Below are positions 23,435 through 35,394 of a stretch of 64,000 nt of DNA, piece after piece; position 1 is the first letter of the stretch, and each line of letters begins with the position of its first letter. The stretch covers positions 16,248,323-16,312,322 of the forward strand of contig OZ026600.1 of NCBI GenBank assembly GCA_964020085.1. The letters run 5' to 3'. The DNA comes from Micromussa lordhowensis. Its lineage: Eukaryota > Cnidaria > Anthozoa > Scleractinia > Lobophylliidae. Position numbers and translations under genes: made by a program. The notes under the pieces are model-generated. The model saw nothing but the letters and a program-made list of their open reading frames with translations, did no database searches and was not told the origin of the DNA.

Positions 23435-23543
23435 TGTGTCGGTCGTTTCGTTTGTTTCGGTGGCTTCGTTTCGTTCGTTTCGCTTGTTTCGGTGGTTTCG
23501 TTTCGGTCGTTTCGTTTCGTTGTTTCGGGTTTTAGTACATGCC
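23435..23543 (-). repeat. GAAAC-rich repeat, right member of an inverted pair
   Basis: Reverse-complement copy of 15886-16012: read on the minus strand it begins GGCATGTACTAAAACCCG and continues with GAAACGAAACC units. Confidence 0.6.
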
Positions 23544-23694
23544 TACTTTACCTTATCTGTTTCAAACCGTGCTGCCGATTATTCCCAACCAGTGACAATC
23601 ACTCTTCTATTTTTTGCCCATATTAGGAAACTGTGAATAGCGCGCTCTTCGCGAACTTCTTGCGTGAATCTCACGCAAAACAAACCTGCTCAAA

Positions 23695-25534
23695 ATGGCG
23701 TCCAAAGCGAAGAAGCTCTCAGGAATGAAAATAAAGAACATTTGTGTCTCGGGAAAAGCATTGAGTGAGGAAGTTGTATTTGAAAGAGTTCCTGGTGAGT
23801 TGGAAGAAATCTTCAAGGTTTATCTGGACTGTTGTGCCAGCGAGTTTGAATCGATAAAATGTTGTAGCGATCTATCTGGTTTAATAAAAAGGTCAAGTGT
23901 GAGATTTTTTGATTTATGTAGTCAAAAGGTGAAGTTCTCTCTGGGGACAAATACTCGGTGCTTCAGGTTAGGGAGTACGATTATGTAAGGGAGGTATTAG
24001 GCAGCCAGGAAGTTATGACAGTAGTTGAGGACACTGGCAAAGATGTTGATATTGTACAGTCGATTGTTTCGTGTTATCTTGTAAGTTTGTGGAATGTTAG
24101 TTTGCAGTATATCATGGGAGTTCAGGGAAATGGGAAAGAGAGAAAGGCGGAGGTTAGGCATTATCCATGTACGACAGAAGACAAGGTTTCTTTGTTAAAG
24201 CTTGGGTCTGCTGCAGCTATTAGCCTTCGTAAACGGCTTTGCAAGGTCCTCAATACTATGAGTAGTGGGAAGTCCACCCAATCTGTCAGGAACATCCTTG
24301 TCAAACACATTACAGCCATCGATGTCATGGAGGACAAGAAGAAAGATAGTTTGCCTGGCTTTATTAAAAGTTTGGATGACAGAAACTTGTTTGCTTTAAA
24401 GTTTGAATTCATTCCCTTTCTCGAGTCATTCTCGCAATTTTTTTCAGAGGTGGTAAACCAGGAGGGCTACAACTTGCTTGGTAACAAGCTCTTCAAGGTC
24501 AGTATCAAACCTTTTGGTTATCAGATCCACATCATTTTCTTGCTTTGTAGTACCTATGTATTTTGCGCTATATAAATAATAAAGTTATGTTATGTTATGT
24601 ATGGTTTACTTGATGTACTAACTTGTTCAGAGTTGTTTCTTAATCTCCTGTTTCAAGTTGGAAATTGTATCCAGGGCTACAGCAGATCACGGCATGGTTT
24701 TGGGAAAATGCCAGAATGTTTTTTACCTTGAAATGGTTATTCTGTTGTAAAAGTCTAGTAGGCTAGCAAAGAGACGATCAGGATTGTATCGAGGAAAGGT
24801 ATAACCAAATCAAAATGAATGAATTGCATTTGGTGTGTGCGTAATTTACATTGTCTAAAGTAAATGTTGCAAAAAAACAAATGTGACAGTAGCAATTCAA
24901 GTTCCTGTGAATAATCGTCCATCTGAATAGCAACTTGACTTTGCATTGGGACTTCAAAAATAAAACAACTCCTGGAAATGACAGAGGTTTCATTTCATTT
25001 GTTAGTGTTTTATTATTTATGCATCTTCTTTTGGGGCTGGAAATGCCATTAGGATTTTGGTTGAACAGTGGGAGTGGAGAACAGAAACCTCCAAAAGGGA
25101 AACCAGTGGAGAAGTGGTAACAAGAGAACTTGTCATGAGAAATCTGATCTTTCATTCTGAGAAGAGTGGCAGAGCAGAATTTAAATTTGGAATTTCAGAA
25201 TTTAGAATGTCAGTACAATGCATGCACATTGTACCTTTTAAATTTCATTCATCTTAAAGTTTTTGGTACTTGTCTATTGCAGGTTGCAGAGCAACATGTC
25301 ACAAATGACAATCGAACTAGGAGAGCCTTTTCAACTGTACTCAAGGAACTTGACATTGAGTTAACACCCAGCACAAGATGTGACTTTTGTAACAGATTCC
25401 TCAGAAAAATCTACAATATCGGGTGTAATGAATTCATTCGAGCACACAAGTGCCTTGAAGAACACCATAGCCAACAAACACAAGATCGGCAAGTAATGCT
25501 TAGGGAAAATCTCAAGGTCCAGTTACAAAAATAA
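23695..25534 (+). pseudogene. Unrecognised two-exon gene with one internal frameshift
   Basis: The ATG at 23695 has a good context (AAAATGG). Exon 1 runs to 24497 with donor GTCAGT; exon 2 is 25283-25534 after TATTGCAG, and the phases match (0-0). Within exon 1 the frame must change by one base near 23,925-23,935, in an AAAAGG run. This could be a real disabling indel or a sequencing error. The protein would be about 350 residues. Exon 2 contains a Cys pair (CDFCNRFLRKI) followed by a downstream His/Cys segment (HKCLEEHH), possibly a zinc-binding unit. I do not recognise the family. An unspliced reading with a later start is an alternative. Confidence 0.45.
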
Positions 25535-26495
25535 GACTTTATGTACATTATTATAATTATTGTTGTTATCAACATCATCATCATCATTGTCATTATTATT
25601 ATTATTTAATACCCATCTGGCTTGGGACTCAACAGTGGCTCAAATGTCCCACTTGATAAAGAACTTATGTAAACAATAAATGCACATTATAGTGGTCAAA
25701 AACTCGCATCAATTTCATCCTCAAGCACACTGAAACATTTGAAACCTTTGAAGGAAAGACTGACAAAATTCTGTAAACCCATAGTACATCAGTCTAGTGA
25801 GATCCCATGTCTAAAAGGCAAATTTTGGTGAACTATGATTAGATAATAGATGATTGTATTTGTGGTCTACAATTATTGATGCTATATTGGTCATTAATAA
25901 AAGAAATCTACACTACTTGTAGTGGCAATGAAAACATATCAATAGTGACCCTGAGTACAGCTCTACACAATCCTTGGTTTACTCACATACTTCTGCTAAG
26001 TGTTAAATATCTATTGTTGATCACAAGAGAATAAATTGAGTTGTTGACAACAACTGTAAGAAATATAAAAAGTGAGAAGAATTTCCATGTTGAAACTCGG
26101 GCTTAAAGGGTTAACACTAACCTGCCAAGCAAGAAATCCCTTTTGGGTGGTAGAGGTCAAGTTAGGTTCTGAAATAAATTAAAACCAAATGAACTGAGTA
26201 AAGGGAGCTAGCCCAGTGTTGACAGAAGGCTGATATTTTAATGTAGAAGTTTCTGGTTAATTTAATTGTAAGGTACTCAGAGTACAGAAATTATACGATC
26301 AGTTCATTTGAATTCAACAACAGCATGCCTTCAAAATTAGCTGGAGGGACAAAAGACAAAAGTGGTGTCTTATTGTTGCAACCCCCCCAAGAAAAAAAAA
26401 TTGATAGGTAAATAAAAAGCTACTTATCAGGCGTCCACTTTATTAACAGGTGAGGCATCTTCTCGTTCAGATTATTATTATTAAAAAATCCTCAC
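25535..26495. other. Stretch without recognisable genes
   Basis: AT-rich with short (ATT)n-like simple sequence near 25550-25610. No supported feature. Confidence 0.3.
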
Positions 26496-26718
26496 CTTGC
26501 TCCCAAGCATAATCAGCCCAGCCAACAAAGAAGGAATAACTATTGAACATGTTCTGCATCACAGGACTGTGTTCATCAGCAATCTTCTCATGGCTCAATA
26601 TCCCTTTTTCAAACAGATCACGGCAACCAGCTAGATACTCTATAGTTTTAGAAACGTTTTCTTTATCTGGTGGGTTTCCCTCCTCATACTCAGACAGTTC
26701 AGCAATAACTTGGTTTTG
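26496..26718 (-). CDS. Isolated exon of an unrecognised protein
   Basis: A 223-bp open stretch on the minus strand is bounded by TTTATGCAG at its start and a GTGAGG donor at its end, which supports a real internal exon. It encodes an acidic helical segment containing GCRDLFEKGILSHEKI and HSPVMQNMFNSYSFF. The partner exons were not found. I have a weak impression of similarity to the C-terminal part of cnidarian transposon proteins, but I cannot name a family. Confidence 0.4.
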
Positions 26719-26829
26719 CTGCATAAATAAATTCGATCCTATTAAAATTATATCAATATAACAAAATTGCCTATATGGAAGGGAATTTTTATTGTTTTTT
26801 GCCTCATTAGTGAACATATGATTTAGCAC

Positions 26830-27240
26830 ACATGAAAAAAGTAGCTAAAACTATACCAGATGAAAGAGCTAAAAACTTGAGTGCTTGGTGGAATGAGAAT
26901 CTCACAACAATTGTATCATGGTGACCATAACAACAGACATGGAACCCATTCTTGTTTGCATTGATATGCAGAGAGTTAGCTTCTGCATTGAAGATTAGGA
27001 GAAATGCAAGACGATAGCAGTTAATTTACAATTCAATGTTAATATCAAAAAATATGTTTTCATATGTATGCAATTTAATTTTCCCTTCCTGCAAAGAAAA
27101 TTGTCCATAATTCATTACAGGGAGGACTTGTTTATTTTAAAGTGTATCAAGGCTCTTATATAAACATGGTTAGTGTTTGTGGGGTGAAAATGCTTCTACT
27201 TTTGTTTATATAAAGAACCCTCGTTGGAAAATCAAACAAA
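26830..27240. other. Stretch without recognisable genes
   Basis: AT-rich; no supported feature. The composition changes sharply to GC-rich just after it. Confidence 0.3.
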
Positions 27241-28605
27241 TTAATGCACAAAGAAATAAAGTCCAGTGTTCATGGCTTGAGTGTCCTTACAGCACTTATT
27301 ACCTGCATGATTTAAGCTGCTGGTCCTGGGCCTTTTCGGGGGCCGGCGCTTTCTGACCTTTACCACTGCTGTTTTTGGAGGCCAGCGCTTTTTGACCTTT
27401 ACCACTGCTCTTTGTGGAGGCCTGATTGTCTGCATCAGAGTCCTCCCCGAGGAGGATTCGGAGGACGAGGACGAGGAAGATGACAACGAAGACTAGCTTT
27501 TGTTGTTACTATTTCAGGTGGCGGCAAAGCTCTCTTGCGGCATGGCCTCTTGGGCATAGAAGCCAGCGGGATAGCGGCCGGCCTCTTGCCGCATCTGCTA
27601 GCTGGCGCACTGGGCTTGCGGGAATTTGCCCTGGCTGGAGATTGTGGGCTGCCATGGCGTCTCCTACAGGAGGCAGGTCTGTGCGCAGGCTCGGGACTTT
27701 TGCTCGCTAGGGCTGTCGCCATTGTCTTCCCAGGCGCTGGGAAGAGGTCTTCTACTGCTTCCTCTGCCGGAGGCTCCACTTCTACTTCTTCTTCTGCTGG
27801 ACGGGCGTGGTGAGTGGTGAGTCCCATATGGAGCGGCCTGAGACGGGCCAACGCTTCTTGGTTATGCTATTTAAAATGAACTCCCTCGTACGTTTGGGAG
27901 TTGGGTCTTCCTTGAATGAGTGATTTGCGGGTATGCGCCTGGGCTTATGGGCGTATTCCTCCGGGTTACGCATGAGGGTTAAGGGCACCAGGAGGTGCAC
28001 GCACACCATAAAGAGTGCACCGGAAGCGTTCAGGCCCTCAGCCACACACTCCTTCCTCTAGGTCGGCCTCGGTCGAGATCGTTTGCGGCAGCACCACCAC
28101 GTCTTCTCGGGTGGCCGGTTCGGTGGTAGACTTGTCTTTATTGTCAAGTCTAGACAAGACGTCGCTCAGTGGCTCAAAGTGAGAAAGCAGATCATCCAGG
28201 AATTCTGGAGCCAAGACTGTCGTGCTGTGGCAAAGCAGAGGCATGTGTTCGCGGAGTGTTTAAGCCATCTCAGAAATGGCTATATTGGGCCTCTGCAGCC
28301 GCTCGCAATTAAAGTCGTGGATTCTCTTCACCACTGCGTCGTCGTTGACATCTTGTAGAGCATCTCCATAATTCAGCAGAAAACTGCACGGAAAATGCTT
28401 GTAAGACGTTTTCTGGGTTCGGCTGGCACAAGAGAAGGACAAAGATGCATCTGAGATGGTCTGCAACATCTGCAAAGAAACAGTGAGTTAACTGCAATGT
28501 TTGGCTGCTACTCTTGCCTGCACAGAGTAAAAGACAAGCAATAGTAAGACATGTCATTGAAACAACGGCATCCAGAGGGGCAACTGGGAACAGTGCCAGA
28601 AGCAC
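27241..28605 (-). pseudogene. GC-rich decayed coding remnants, part of the Helitron-type block
   Basis: Several minus-strand open frames follow one another with stops or frame changes between them. One is Arg/Pro/Lys-rich with a poly-Ser start (around 27,241-27,486). Another is Pro/Ala-rich (27,435-27,851). A segment from 28,475 to 28,038 stays in one frame broken by a single stop near 28,260. None is recognised. Their codon composition is GC-rich, unlike the surrounding AT-rich DNA but like the Rep/helicase remnant just upstream on the same strand, so they probably belong to the same mobile block. Confidence 0.4.
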
Positions 28606-28743
28606 AGTACAGCCACATGCTTTTTAAAGTCCGCCACTGGCCAAGACCACTACTTATGTCCACACAACAAGATACTTGTAACGACTACGCCAAGCAAAGT
28701 TCCTTGCAGAAAGGCTGCCAAGATGTAGAGATAACTGATGCAA

Positions 28744-29270
28744 AGTTCATTGCACAGCTGGTGTGAAGAGATGGGGATCCTGCGCTTTTCGAAGTTCCCC
28801 CACCAGAAAGAGTACAACTTGAATTCTTCGACAAAGACGTTTGATGGCAAAGTGTTCCGTACACAGTTCACTGAACAGCCCTTGACAAGAGATGAGGATC
28901 CTGCCCTTTTTCAAAGTCCCCCACAGCAAAAGAGTACAACTAGAATTTTTCAACAAAGACGATGGGTGTCTAAAGTGTTCCATGCACAGTTCATTATGGA
29001 GAAGTTATCAACATGTCACTGCCAGCCAGGCACAGTTTATTGCAGATCTGGTGTCAACAGATCAGGAACCTGTCCCTTTTGTAAGTCCCAGGATGAGACG
29101 GAGTACGAGTTGAATTCTTCGAGCAAGATCTTAGATGGTAAAGTGTTCCATGCACAGTTCATTGCACAGCCAATGACAAGAGATGACCATGCAGCACTTT
29201 TGCAATTTCTGCTACCATTGAGCCAGCAACTGCTGAAGACAACTTCGGCGGGAATGTGACGACGTAACCA
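28744..29270. repeat. Tandem repeat, period about 123 bp, reading frame-preserving
   Basis: The landmark GTTCATTGCACAG recurs, with variation, at about 28,744, 28,866, 28,989, 29,034 (a 45-bp extra partial unit) and 29,157. Units share a TGGCAAAGTGTTCC core. A period of 122-123 bp is 41 codons, and the plus strand stays open across it (28,738-29,259), repeatedly reading KVFHAQF-like peptide. Confidence 0.75.
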
Positions 29271-29277
29271 GCAACTT

Positions 29278-30151
29278 TTAAGACTTGACAGGAGTCAGCT
29301 GAGATGCGATCATCGGTTGCATGACCGACAAATCCGCTTTGCGTTGAACCCTGGACAGAGCCACGTAAGCTAGGCCAGCCGTAACAAGGGGACAGTCCAG
29401 CCAGAGAAGAAGATGCCTCAGGTTCTGTCCTTGAGATTTGGAAATGGTGCGAGCATAGGCAGGGGTAACGGGTGACATCGCCCTCCCCCTCCATGTTGTG
29501 GGTCTCGGGATACACGAATGCCCGGTCGCCGTCCGGGAAACGCAATATGATAGTCTGGCCCTCAGAAGAGACCAGCGTCGCGTCCTGGCCATTCACTATT
29601 CTCGATGCCTTGTCGCGATTCTCGTTGATAACGATCTGCATGCCTTTAAATGAAAAGATTGGCGCACCGCCAGCCACGACCGCACAGGGAACGTTACTCA
29701 GAGGTTCACGGCCAGCAAACAACTGATCCACCACCACATGGTCGACTCTCTGGGCTGCAGTGCGCGATACCGTCATGATGGTTGTTCCAGAATTACAGTT
29801 GAAGGCCTCGAACAGTTCCACGTTTTCCAGATATCCCGGAGCACACAGCACCACATCTTCCTGGAATTCATCCAGCTGCCATTGCGTGGGTTGCAAGTAC
29901 CGGACCATTTCCACAAACGCCTTGTAGTCCTTGTCCAAGATGCGAAATTTCTGGTACAGACAATGTTTGACGCTGTTTTCTTGCGTGAAGGTTTGATTGT
30001 TCACAATGTCCTCCTGGTCGGGATGAGGAGCCAGGAACTGCTTGGTGAGTTTGTTGCTCCACGCCACTTTTACGTTGGATAGCTGGAATGCCATGGAATG
30101 CGGACACTCCTGGGAAAGGAATTTGCGGCCTCGTATCCACTCACGTGGCAA
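29278..30151 (-). pseudogene. Helitron-type PIF1-like helicase C-terminal half (frameshifted)
   Basis: The minus strand encodes the distal motifs of a PIF1-family helicase. An early segment contains LDKDYKAFVEMVRYL, then FKGMQIVINENRD and IVNGQDATL. After a frame change near 29,590-29,470 comes YARTISKSQGQ, with the SxGQ-type motif V in place of the usual HKSQG, followed by GLAYVALSRV. The Walker A region is missing. It lies directly downstream of the Rep-like remnant on the same strand, as in Helitrons. Confidence 0.6.
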
Positions 30152-30757
30152 CAGTACAGGCCCTCGACAGTGGCTGCCTCATGCATCTTGGTTACGTAAG
30201 ATGATACGTATTTGAGCAGCATGCCCCTGCCATCTGCCAGCTGAACATCTGTGCGACAGCGCAACGCTCCCAGCAGCGTGGTGCTGCAGGCCCGGAGATT
30301 TCTAGGCGTCTTCCGGCGTATAGTGAAACTCAAGATGGGGACGGCCGTCAGGATGCTCCAAAAAAGAATCTGGACCCCCGCAGAGCGGAAGACAGGAAGA
30401 GGAGGAACTCTCAGTATCAGCCACGAGGAATGCGTCATTTGCGTTCTCTCAACGAATGGACACGTGGAGCAGGTTGGCGCGGATCAAGGACAAGTCCTTT
30501 ACCCACACCAGCATGTGAAGATGCAGTGTTCCTCGTGACTGGAACTCGAACCTGTAGAAGTAGGTCAGCATGTTGGATTGGGTCGGCTGCTCGTGGTTGC
30601 TGAACACGTGTTGACGCCAGCGGTTGCAGTTAGTCCCGGTCAGATAACCCCTCGCGATCTGTTCAAGTGGTGACCAACGTGCAGAGTTTCCAGAAGGGGC
30701 AGATCGGTTAGTTCCAAACAGTGATCCTCCCTGATGTTCGCCAGGAACCGCGGCCAC
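30070..30757 (-). pseudogene. Helitron-type Rep (HUH) remnant
   Basis: On the minus strand, FEFQSRGTLHLHMLVWV (near 30,505-30,555) matches the Rep HUH motif context of Helitrons, with the histidine pair as HLH. Further on, GMLLKYVSSYVTKM (about 30,195-30,220) resembles the region of the two catalytic tyrosines. Frame changes lie between these segments, and its 5' end is cut by the LINE at about 30,770. The rolling-circle replication initiator is therefore inactive here. Confidence 0.55.
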
Positions 30758-30981
30758 TCATAAGGACTTTTTTTTATTATTTTAATTTAACTTTATTTAT
30801 GTTACATAATAAATGAATAAAAAATACAATAAAACGTACGGTAAAGTAAATTCCAAGCATAAAAGGAAACTACAGCACTTTAAAGACTACAATAGATATA
30901 GAATAAATTAATGCTAGGCGCTACTGATTACAAGTTTGAAACTGTGACATCTTCGACACGAAGTAGGTAGATTAGTTTAAA

Positions 30982-32048
30982 CTAGTGAGACGTTGGTGGT
31001 GGCAAAATTTCTGGAACAAAATCTTTTAATGTAAGGCATTTCCATTTCTCATTAAAGAGATTGGAAGTTTTGTTTTTTATTGCAATATATCTTTCAGTCA
31101 TTATATTTTCTCGGAGTTCTGTCTTAAACAGTGAGAAGAGTAACGATTGTTCATTTAAGTTACATTTATAGATGACGTATTTTGCCACCAGCAAAGCTAA
31201 GCTTAGGGGTTGATGGTGTTTCAGTGAGGTTGTAGGTCTGTATAAAATTGTTGAGTCTGGTAATTTAATGTTTTCACTCGTGACTTGCGACCACCAATCA
31301 AAAAATTCATTCCAAAATAAAGTTACATGGGAACACTTTAAAAACATGTGCTGTATTGTGTGTTGTTCGCTTTTACATAGGTAGCATAAATCATCAGGTA
31401 TAATGTTGGCTCTTTTAAGTTTGTCTTTAGTGTAGATGATATTGTGGTTTATTTAGAATTGAAACATCAATTTTGTATTGCTCGTGACAGAAAAAGGCCA
31501 TTTATATATTTTTTTATTTCAGAAGGCTCCACTCCATAACTAATAATTCGGTTTTCATTGGTAGGTGGTTGATACTTGTTCCCAACAATTATCTTGTACA
31601 GAGCAGCGTTGGAAAGATTATCTTCGTCGTCGTAGTACACTGTGAAACTAGGTTTTATTTTGAAAAGATTGACAAATTCTTGGTACGTTAGAAGTTTTCC
31701 ACTATTAGGGTTTAAGAGGTGTTTAACTTTTGTAACACCCGCCTTGTGCCAAGACTCGTAAAATATTGGCTTGGTTGCGGTTTTTATTTCATGGTTGTTC
31801 CATATTATGACCTCGTATGGATCTATTTGTTCTTGATCTATTTCAGCTTTGATTTTCTTTACCATTTCCCAACAGTTAAGAATTTCTGAATAGAAGCAAG
31901 GAATGTTTTTTAAACTGAGTTCTTTAGTTTTATAACTGCATGATAGTAAGAACTTAAAACCGCCTAGGTGTTGAGTCATGTAATTTGGGATGATTTTCCA
32001 CGGTGCATTCACTTCTGTATTGAATCTTCTCACCCATGAAGCTTTCAA
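30982..32048 (-). pseudogene. LINE ORF2 C-terminal region (two frames)
   Basis: Two open segments (32,048-31,467 and 31,347-30,982) continue the ORF2 protein after the reverse transcriptase. They contain Trp/His/Cys features typical of the L1/Tx1 tail, such as CSHVTLFWNEFFDWW near 31,300. They are separated by a stop/frame change near 31,450. Confidence 0.5.
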
Positions 32049-32122
32049 GGCTTATATTCATCGACTCAAACTCACTGAGTTTTAATCCGCCCTCATTCTT
32101 GTCTCCAATTAATGTATTTGTT

Positions 32123-33582
32123 TTAATTTTGTGGTTTGTCATCCCATATAAAATCCAATATGATTTTATCAACCTTTTTGCTGAAATTCTTGGATAATGA
32201 TAAAACTGAAGCGTTGTATATTAGTTTAGATAACCCGAGTGACTTAACAATGTTGATCTTCCCAAGGAAAGTCAGTTTCCTCCTTTTCCAGGAATTTATG
32301 ATTTTTTCCAAATCATCCAGCTTCTTATCAAAATTAAGAGTTTCATGTTTGCTTTTATCATTGGAGAAGTGGATACCTAAAGCATAAACAGAACTTTCTG
32401 GCCAGCGAAACTCGAACGGTGTGTCATTCCTTGTTGCCCAGCACCCCAGCCACATGGCCTCTGTTTTTGATTTATTCAGTTCTAAGCCTGAGCAGCCTCT
32501 GAAATTTTCTAATTTCTCAAGTGACATCTGCACTGACTCTAAATCTCTGAGAAGAAGAGTAGTGTCATCTGCATATAGGGTATTTTTTATTTCCTCGTAT
32601 CCGACCTTCATTCCCTTGATGTTGCTATTGGTTTAAAATGCAAGATTAAGCAATTCTATTCCTAGAACGAATAGGAGTCCTGATAACGGACCGCCTTGTC
32701 TTACTCCACGTTTAAGGTTAAAAAAGGGGATGCAAATCCATTGTTTGTAACACAGCTAGAAATATCCGTGTAAAACACTCTAACCCATCTTTTGAAATCT
32801 TGCTTGAAGTTAAAAACATCCAAGACTTTGTGCAAGTACTCCCACTCGATTGAATCAAAAGCTTTCTTAAAGTCAAGAAAAAGGGCGATGCCTTGTGTTT
32901 GATTTACTTTGGTGTAGTCAATAACATCAGAAATGAGTCTGACATTTTCGCCAATATATCTATTCTTCACATAACCAGTTTGGTTTGGGCTTATGATGTC
33001 TGGTACTACTTTTGCTAGTCTGTTTGCTATTACTTTTGTGGCAATTTTATAGTCCACATTTAACAAAGTAACTGGACGTAAGTTGTTTAGAACATCGATG
33101 GGTTTGTCTTTCTTTGGTAGAAGAGTGATAATGCCTCTTTTCTGACAAATCGACAGTTCTCCTTTGTCAAAGGCGTTGTTGATACTTTGCACGACATCGT
33201 CACCAACTTCATCCCAGAAACGCTTATAAAATTCAGAAGTAAGGCTGTCCGAGTCTGGAGATTTACCTGTTCCCATTTCATTTAAGGCTTTTTTGCACTC
33301 TTCCTTAGTTATTTTTCCTTCGCAAATGTTCGTGTTCTCTTGGTTTAATGGTTTAATAAGCTCGTTTTTGACAAAAATGTTGCTCTCTGGTGATGCTACA
33401 TGTATGTTGATGTTACTCGACTCGTACAAGGCTTTGTAAACATTTTCCTCTTCCCTGAGTATGATCTCCTGATCTTCAGTTTCCATTTCACCGTTTAATT
33501 TCAATTTGATGATGGCTTTCTTCTCAGCCTTTTTTTTTTCTAAGTTTAGAAAATATCTGGTGTTTTTCTCACCGTATTCCAC
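32123..33582 (-). pseudogene. LINE reverse transcriptase domain
   Basis: Segment 33,582-32,701 carries the palm/fingers motifs (KSPDSDSLTSEFYKRFW, LLPKKDKP, LRPVTLLNVDYKI, ALFLDFKKAFDSI with a catalytic Asp). Segment 32,611-32,123 carries the YADD catalytic box (YADDTTLLL, near 32,562-32,577) and the following LNKSKTEAMWLG. About 90 bp with a frame change separate them. Clear L1-like reverse transcriptase, not functional as it stands. Confidence 0.85.
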
Positions 33583-33838
33583 CCATCTTGCTTTGCTTCC
33601 TAAGATAGCCCCCTTTACCTTTTGGTCTGTTATTCGTTTGAGGTGCGTTTGTATGCTTTGTATCTTTGTTCTTAAAAGTGGATTAGTTTTACAATGTGCA
33701 GACTAGGCCAATACCTCATTCAGCTGCTCTTGCAACTTTTTTCCTCATTCCTCTTCTATTTAGCTTTCCTTTTGGCGTAAGCGATAGTGAAGCCTCGCGC
33801 TTCCATTTTCATTAGGTCCCATCTAAGTCCTTTGTCTT

Positions 33839-34389
33839 CTAAATATGAGTATTTATGTACTCTTCATCCTTTAGTAGCGACGAGTTAAATTTCCAAAATC
33901 CCGGCCCAGCCTTTTTGTTGAGAGAGTCTGACTGAATAAATAGTTTGACCGCACAGTGATCTGACCCTGGTGCGTGGACAATACTACACTCTTTAGCAAG
34001 GTTAGCAAGATTTGAGATGCTAGAAAGTAGTCCAACCTGCACTGGACTTTATATGCTTTGTCTCTCCAGGTAAGTTGTTTCTTTTCGGGATTCAATTCAC
34101 GCCAAACTTCTTGCAAAGAGTATAGATCGGACAGTTGGGAAATTTTATCTCTAACACGCTTTTTGTTTTCTACAGATTTCCCTCCTATTTTGTCCGACTC
34201 GGTGAGAGGACAGTTGAAATCACCGCCAATTATAATGTTTTCGTCCGCGTAATTTGAGAGCTTATTCATAACCTTTTCAAAAAACTGTACCTGTTGAGAA
34301 ATGTTTGTTTGGAGCACTAAGTTTTCGCCATTCATTTTTGTATCAAGAACAATTAATCTTCCATGGTTGTCTTTCTCGAATGTTATCAC
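33839..34389 (-). pseudogene. LINE apurinic-like endonuclease fragment
   Basis: IIGGDFNCPLTESDK (near 34,195-34,235) and VQCRLDYFLASQ are the GDFN and RLDYF signature segments of the APE-type endonuclease that precedes reverse transcriptase. The end of the domain (HAPGSDHCAVKLF) lies in a different frame (34,042-33,839), so there is a frameshift near 33,990-34,040. The start of the domain is also disrupted upstream of 34,390. Confidence 0.75.
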
Positions 34390-35076
34390 ATCGATGTCAT
34401 ACTTTGGATTCAGTGTTTTGTTCCATGACTACAAAAAATCCTTCCACCCCACTCTGCTTCCCACGAAGCTTTTGTTTTTTCATCACTGTAGGTTTCTTGC
34501 AGAAAATAGAAATTTGCTTTTTGGTTGTGTAGCCATCTGAAAATTGATCGCCTTTTGGTGGTCCCGTTTAAGGGTGACAATTTTGATTTGAAATGTTTTT
34601 AAGTCATTCATATTAGAAGTTAGTTTCAAATTCCCTCTGGTGTTCTGTATCCATCTTTTTCATCATTGTTTGAAGAGGTGTGAGAACACATGATCTTTGC
34701 GTGTGAATGTTGAGCATAATACATTTTGTCTCCTATAATATGCTAACTTCATGTCAAATGTGTAGCGTTGTAGCATTGTACGAAAAAAGTTATAAAAATA
34801 ACCAACATGAACATGAAATAAATTGAAACGATGAATAACAAATACTAACAAAAAAATATTCCAACTAACTAAACATAGACTTAAGGTCCATTTTGACCTA
34901 ATCATGCTAATTCTCTCTCGAAGAAAAAAAGAAGAGAGAACAGTTTACTGACGCGATGGCTTTCTTACCCTTTTCCCTCCCCTCCCAAGATTAATAACCG
35001 TGCTGCGTTTTCAAAAGCCTCCCTAATTGCCTTGTCCAGTTCAAAAGTACTAACATCGGGTATCGTTAAGATAAAC

Positions 35077-35394
35077 TTACTCTAGTAGTTCTTTGGGTAC
35101 ATTCTTGCTTGTATAGCTTGCACTTCCAATTTTAAGAGTTCTTCCGATAACCTTTGCTTGTGTGCCACTTGCTTGAGCTTTCAACATCGCTTTGATTAGA
35201 ACGGTTCTCACACCTTGGATTTCACTCGGGTAATCCAAGGTTATGTATGCATCTGGATAGTGAATAGATTCGTTTAATGGCTTCCTCTTTCGAAAGACAA
35301 CATCCTTATCTTCCCTGCACACGAATCTGGCGATAACCGGTCTGGGCCTGCCTTGAATTGATTTTCCCATCCTGTTTACAGCATGACAACGCAT
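35077..35394 (-). pseudogene. LINE ORF1 (Transposase_22-like) C-terminal part
   Basis: VNRMGKSIQGRPRPVIARF followed by a basic KRKPLN segment and a QGVRTVLIKAMLKAQ helix fits the RNA-binding and C-terminal domains of L1-type ORF1 proteins. The N-terminal coiled coil is not in frame upstream, so only about 105 residues are readable. Confidence 0.65.

Larger units (their letters stand above)
15886..23543. mobile_element. Candidate MULE-type element bounded by inverted GAAAC-rich repeats
   Basis: The inverted pair (15886-16012 and 23435-23543) brackets a MULE transposase gene on the minus strand. MULEs often have long, internally repetitive inverted ends. However, the 9-bp sequences just outside the two ends (taacttccc and tactttacc) are not convincingly identical, so a single insertion event is not demonstrated. 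Confidence 0.3.

Noticed and set aside
27241..30770. Bacterial contamination of the GC-rich block
   Set aside because: The Rep/PIF1 motifs are of the eukaryotic Helitron type, and a LINE tail borders the block.
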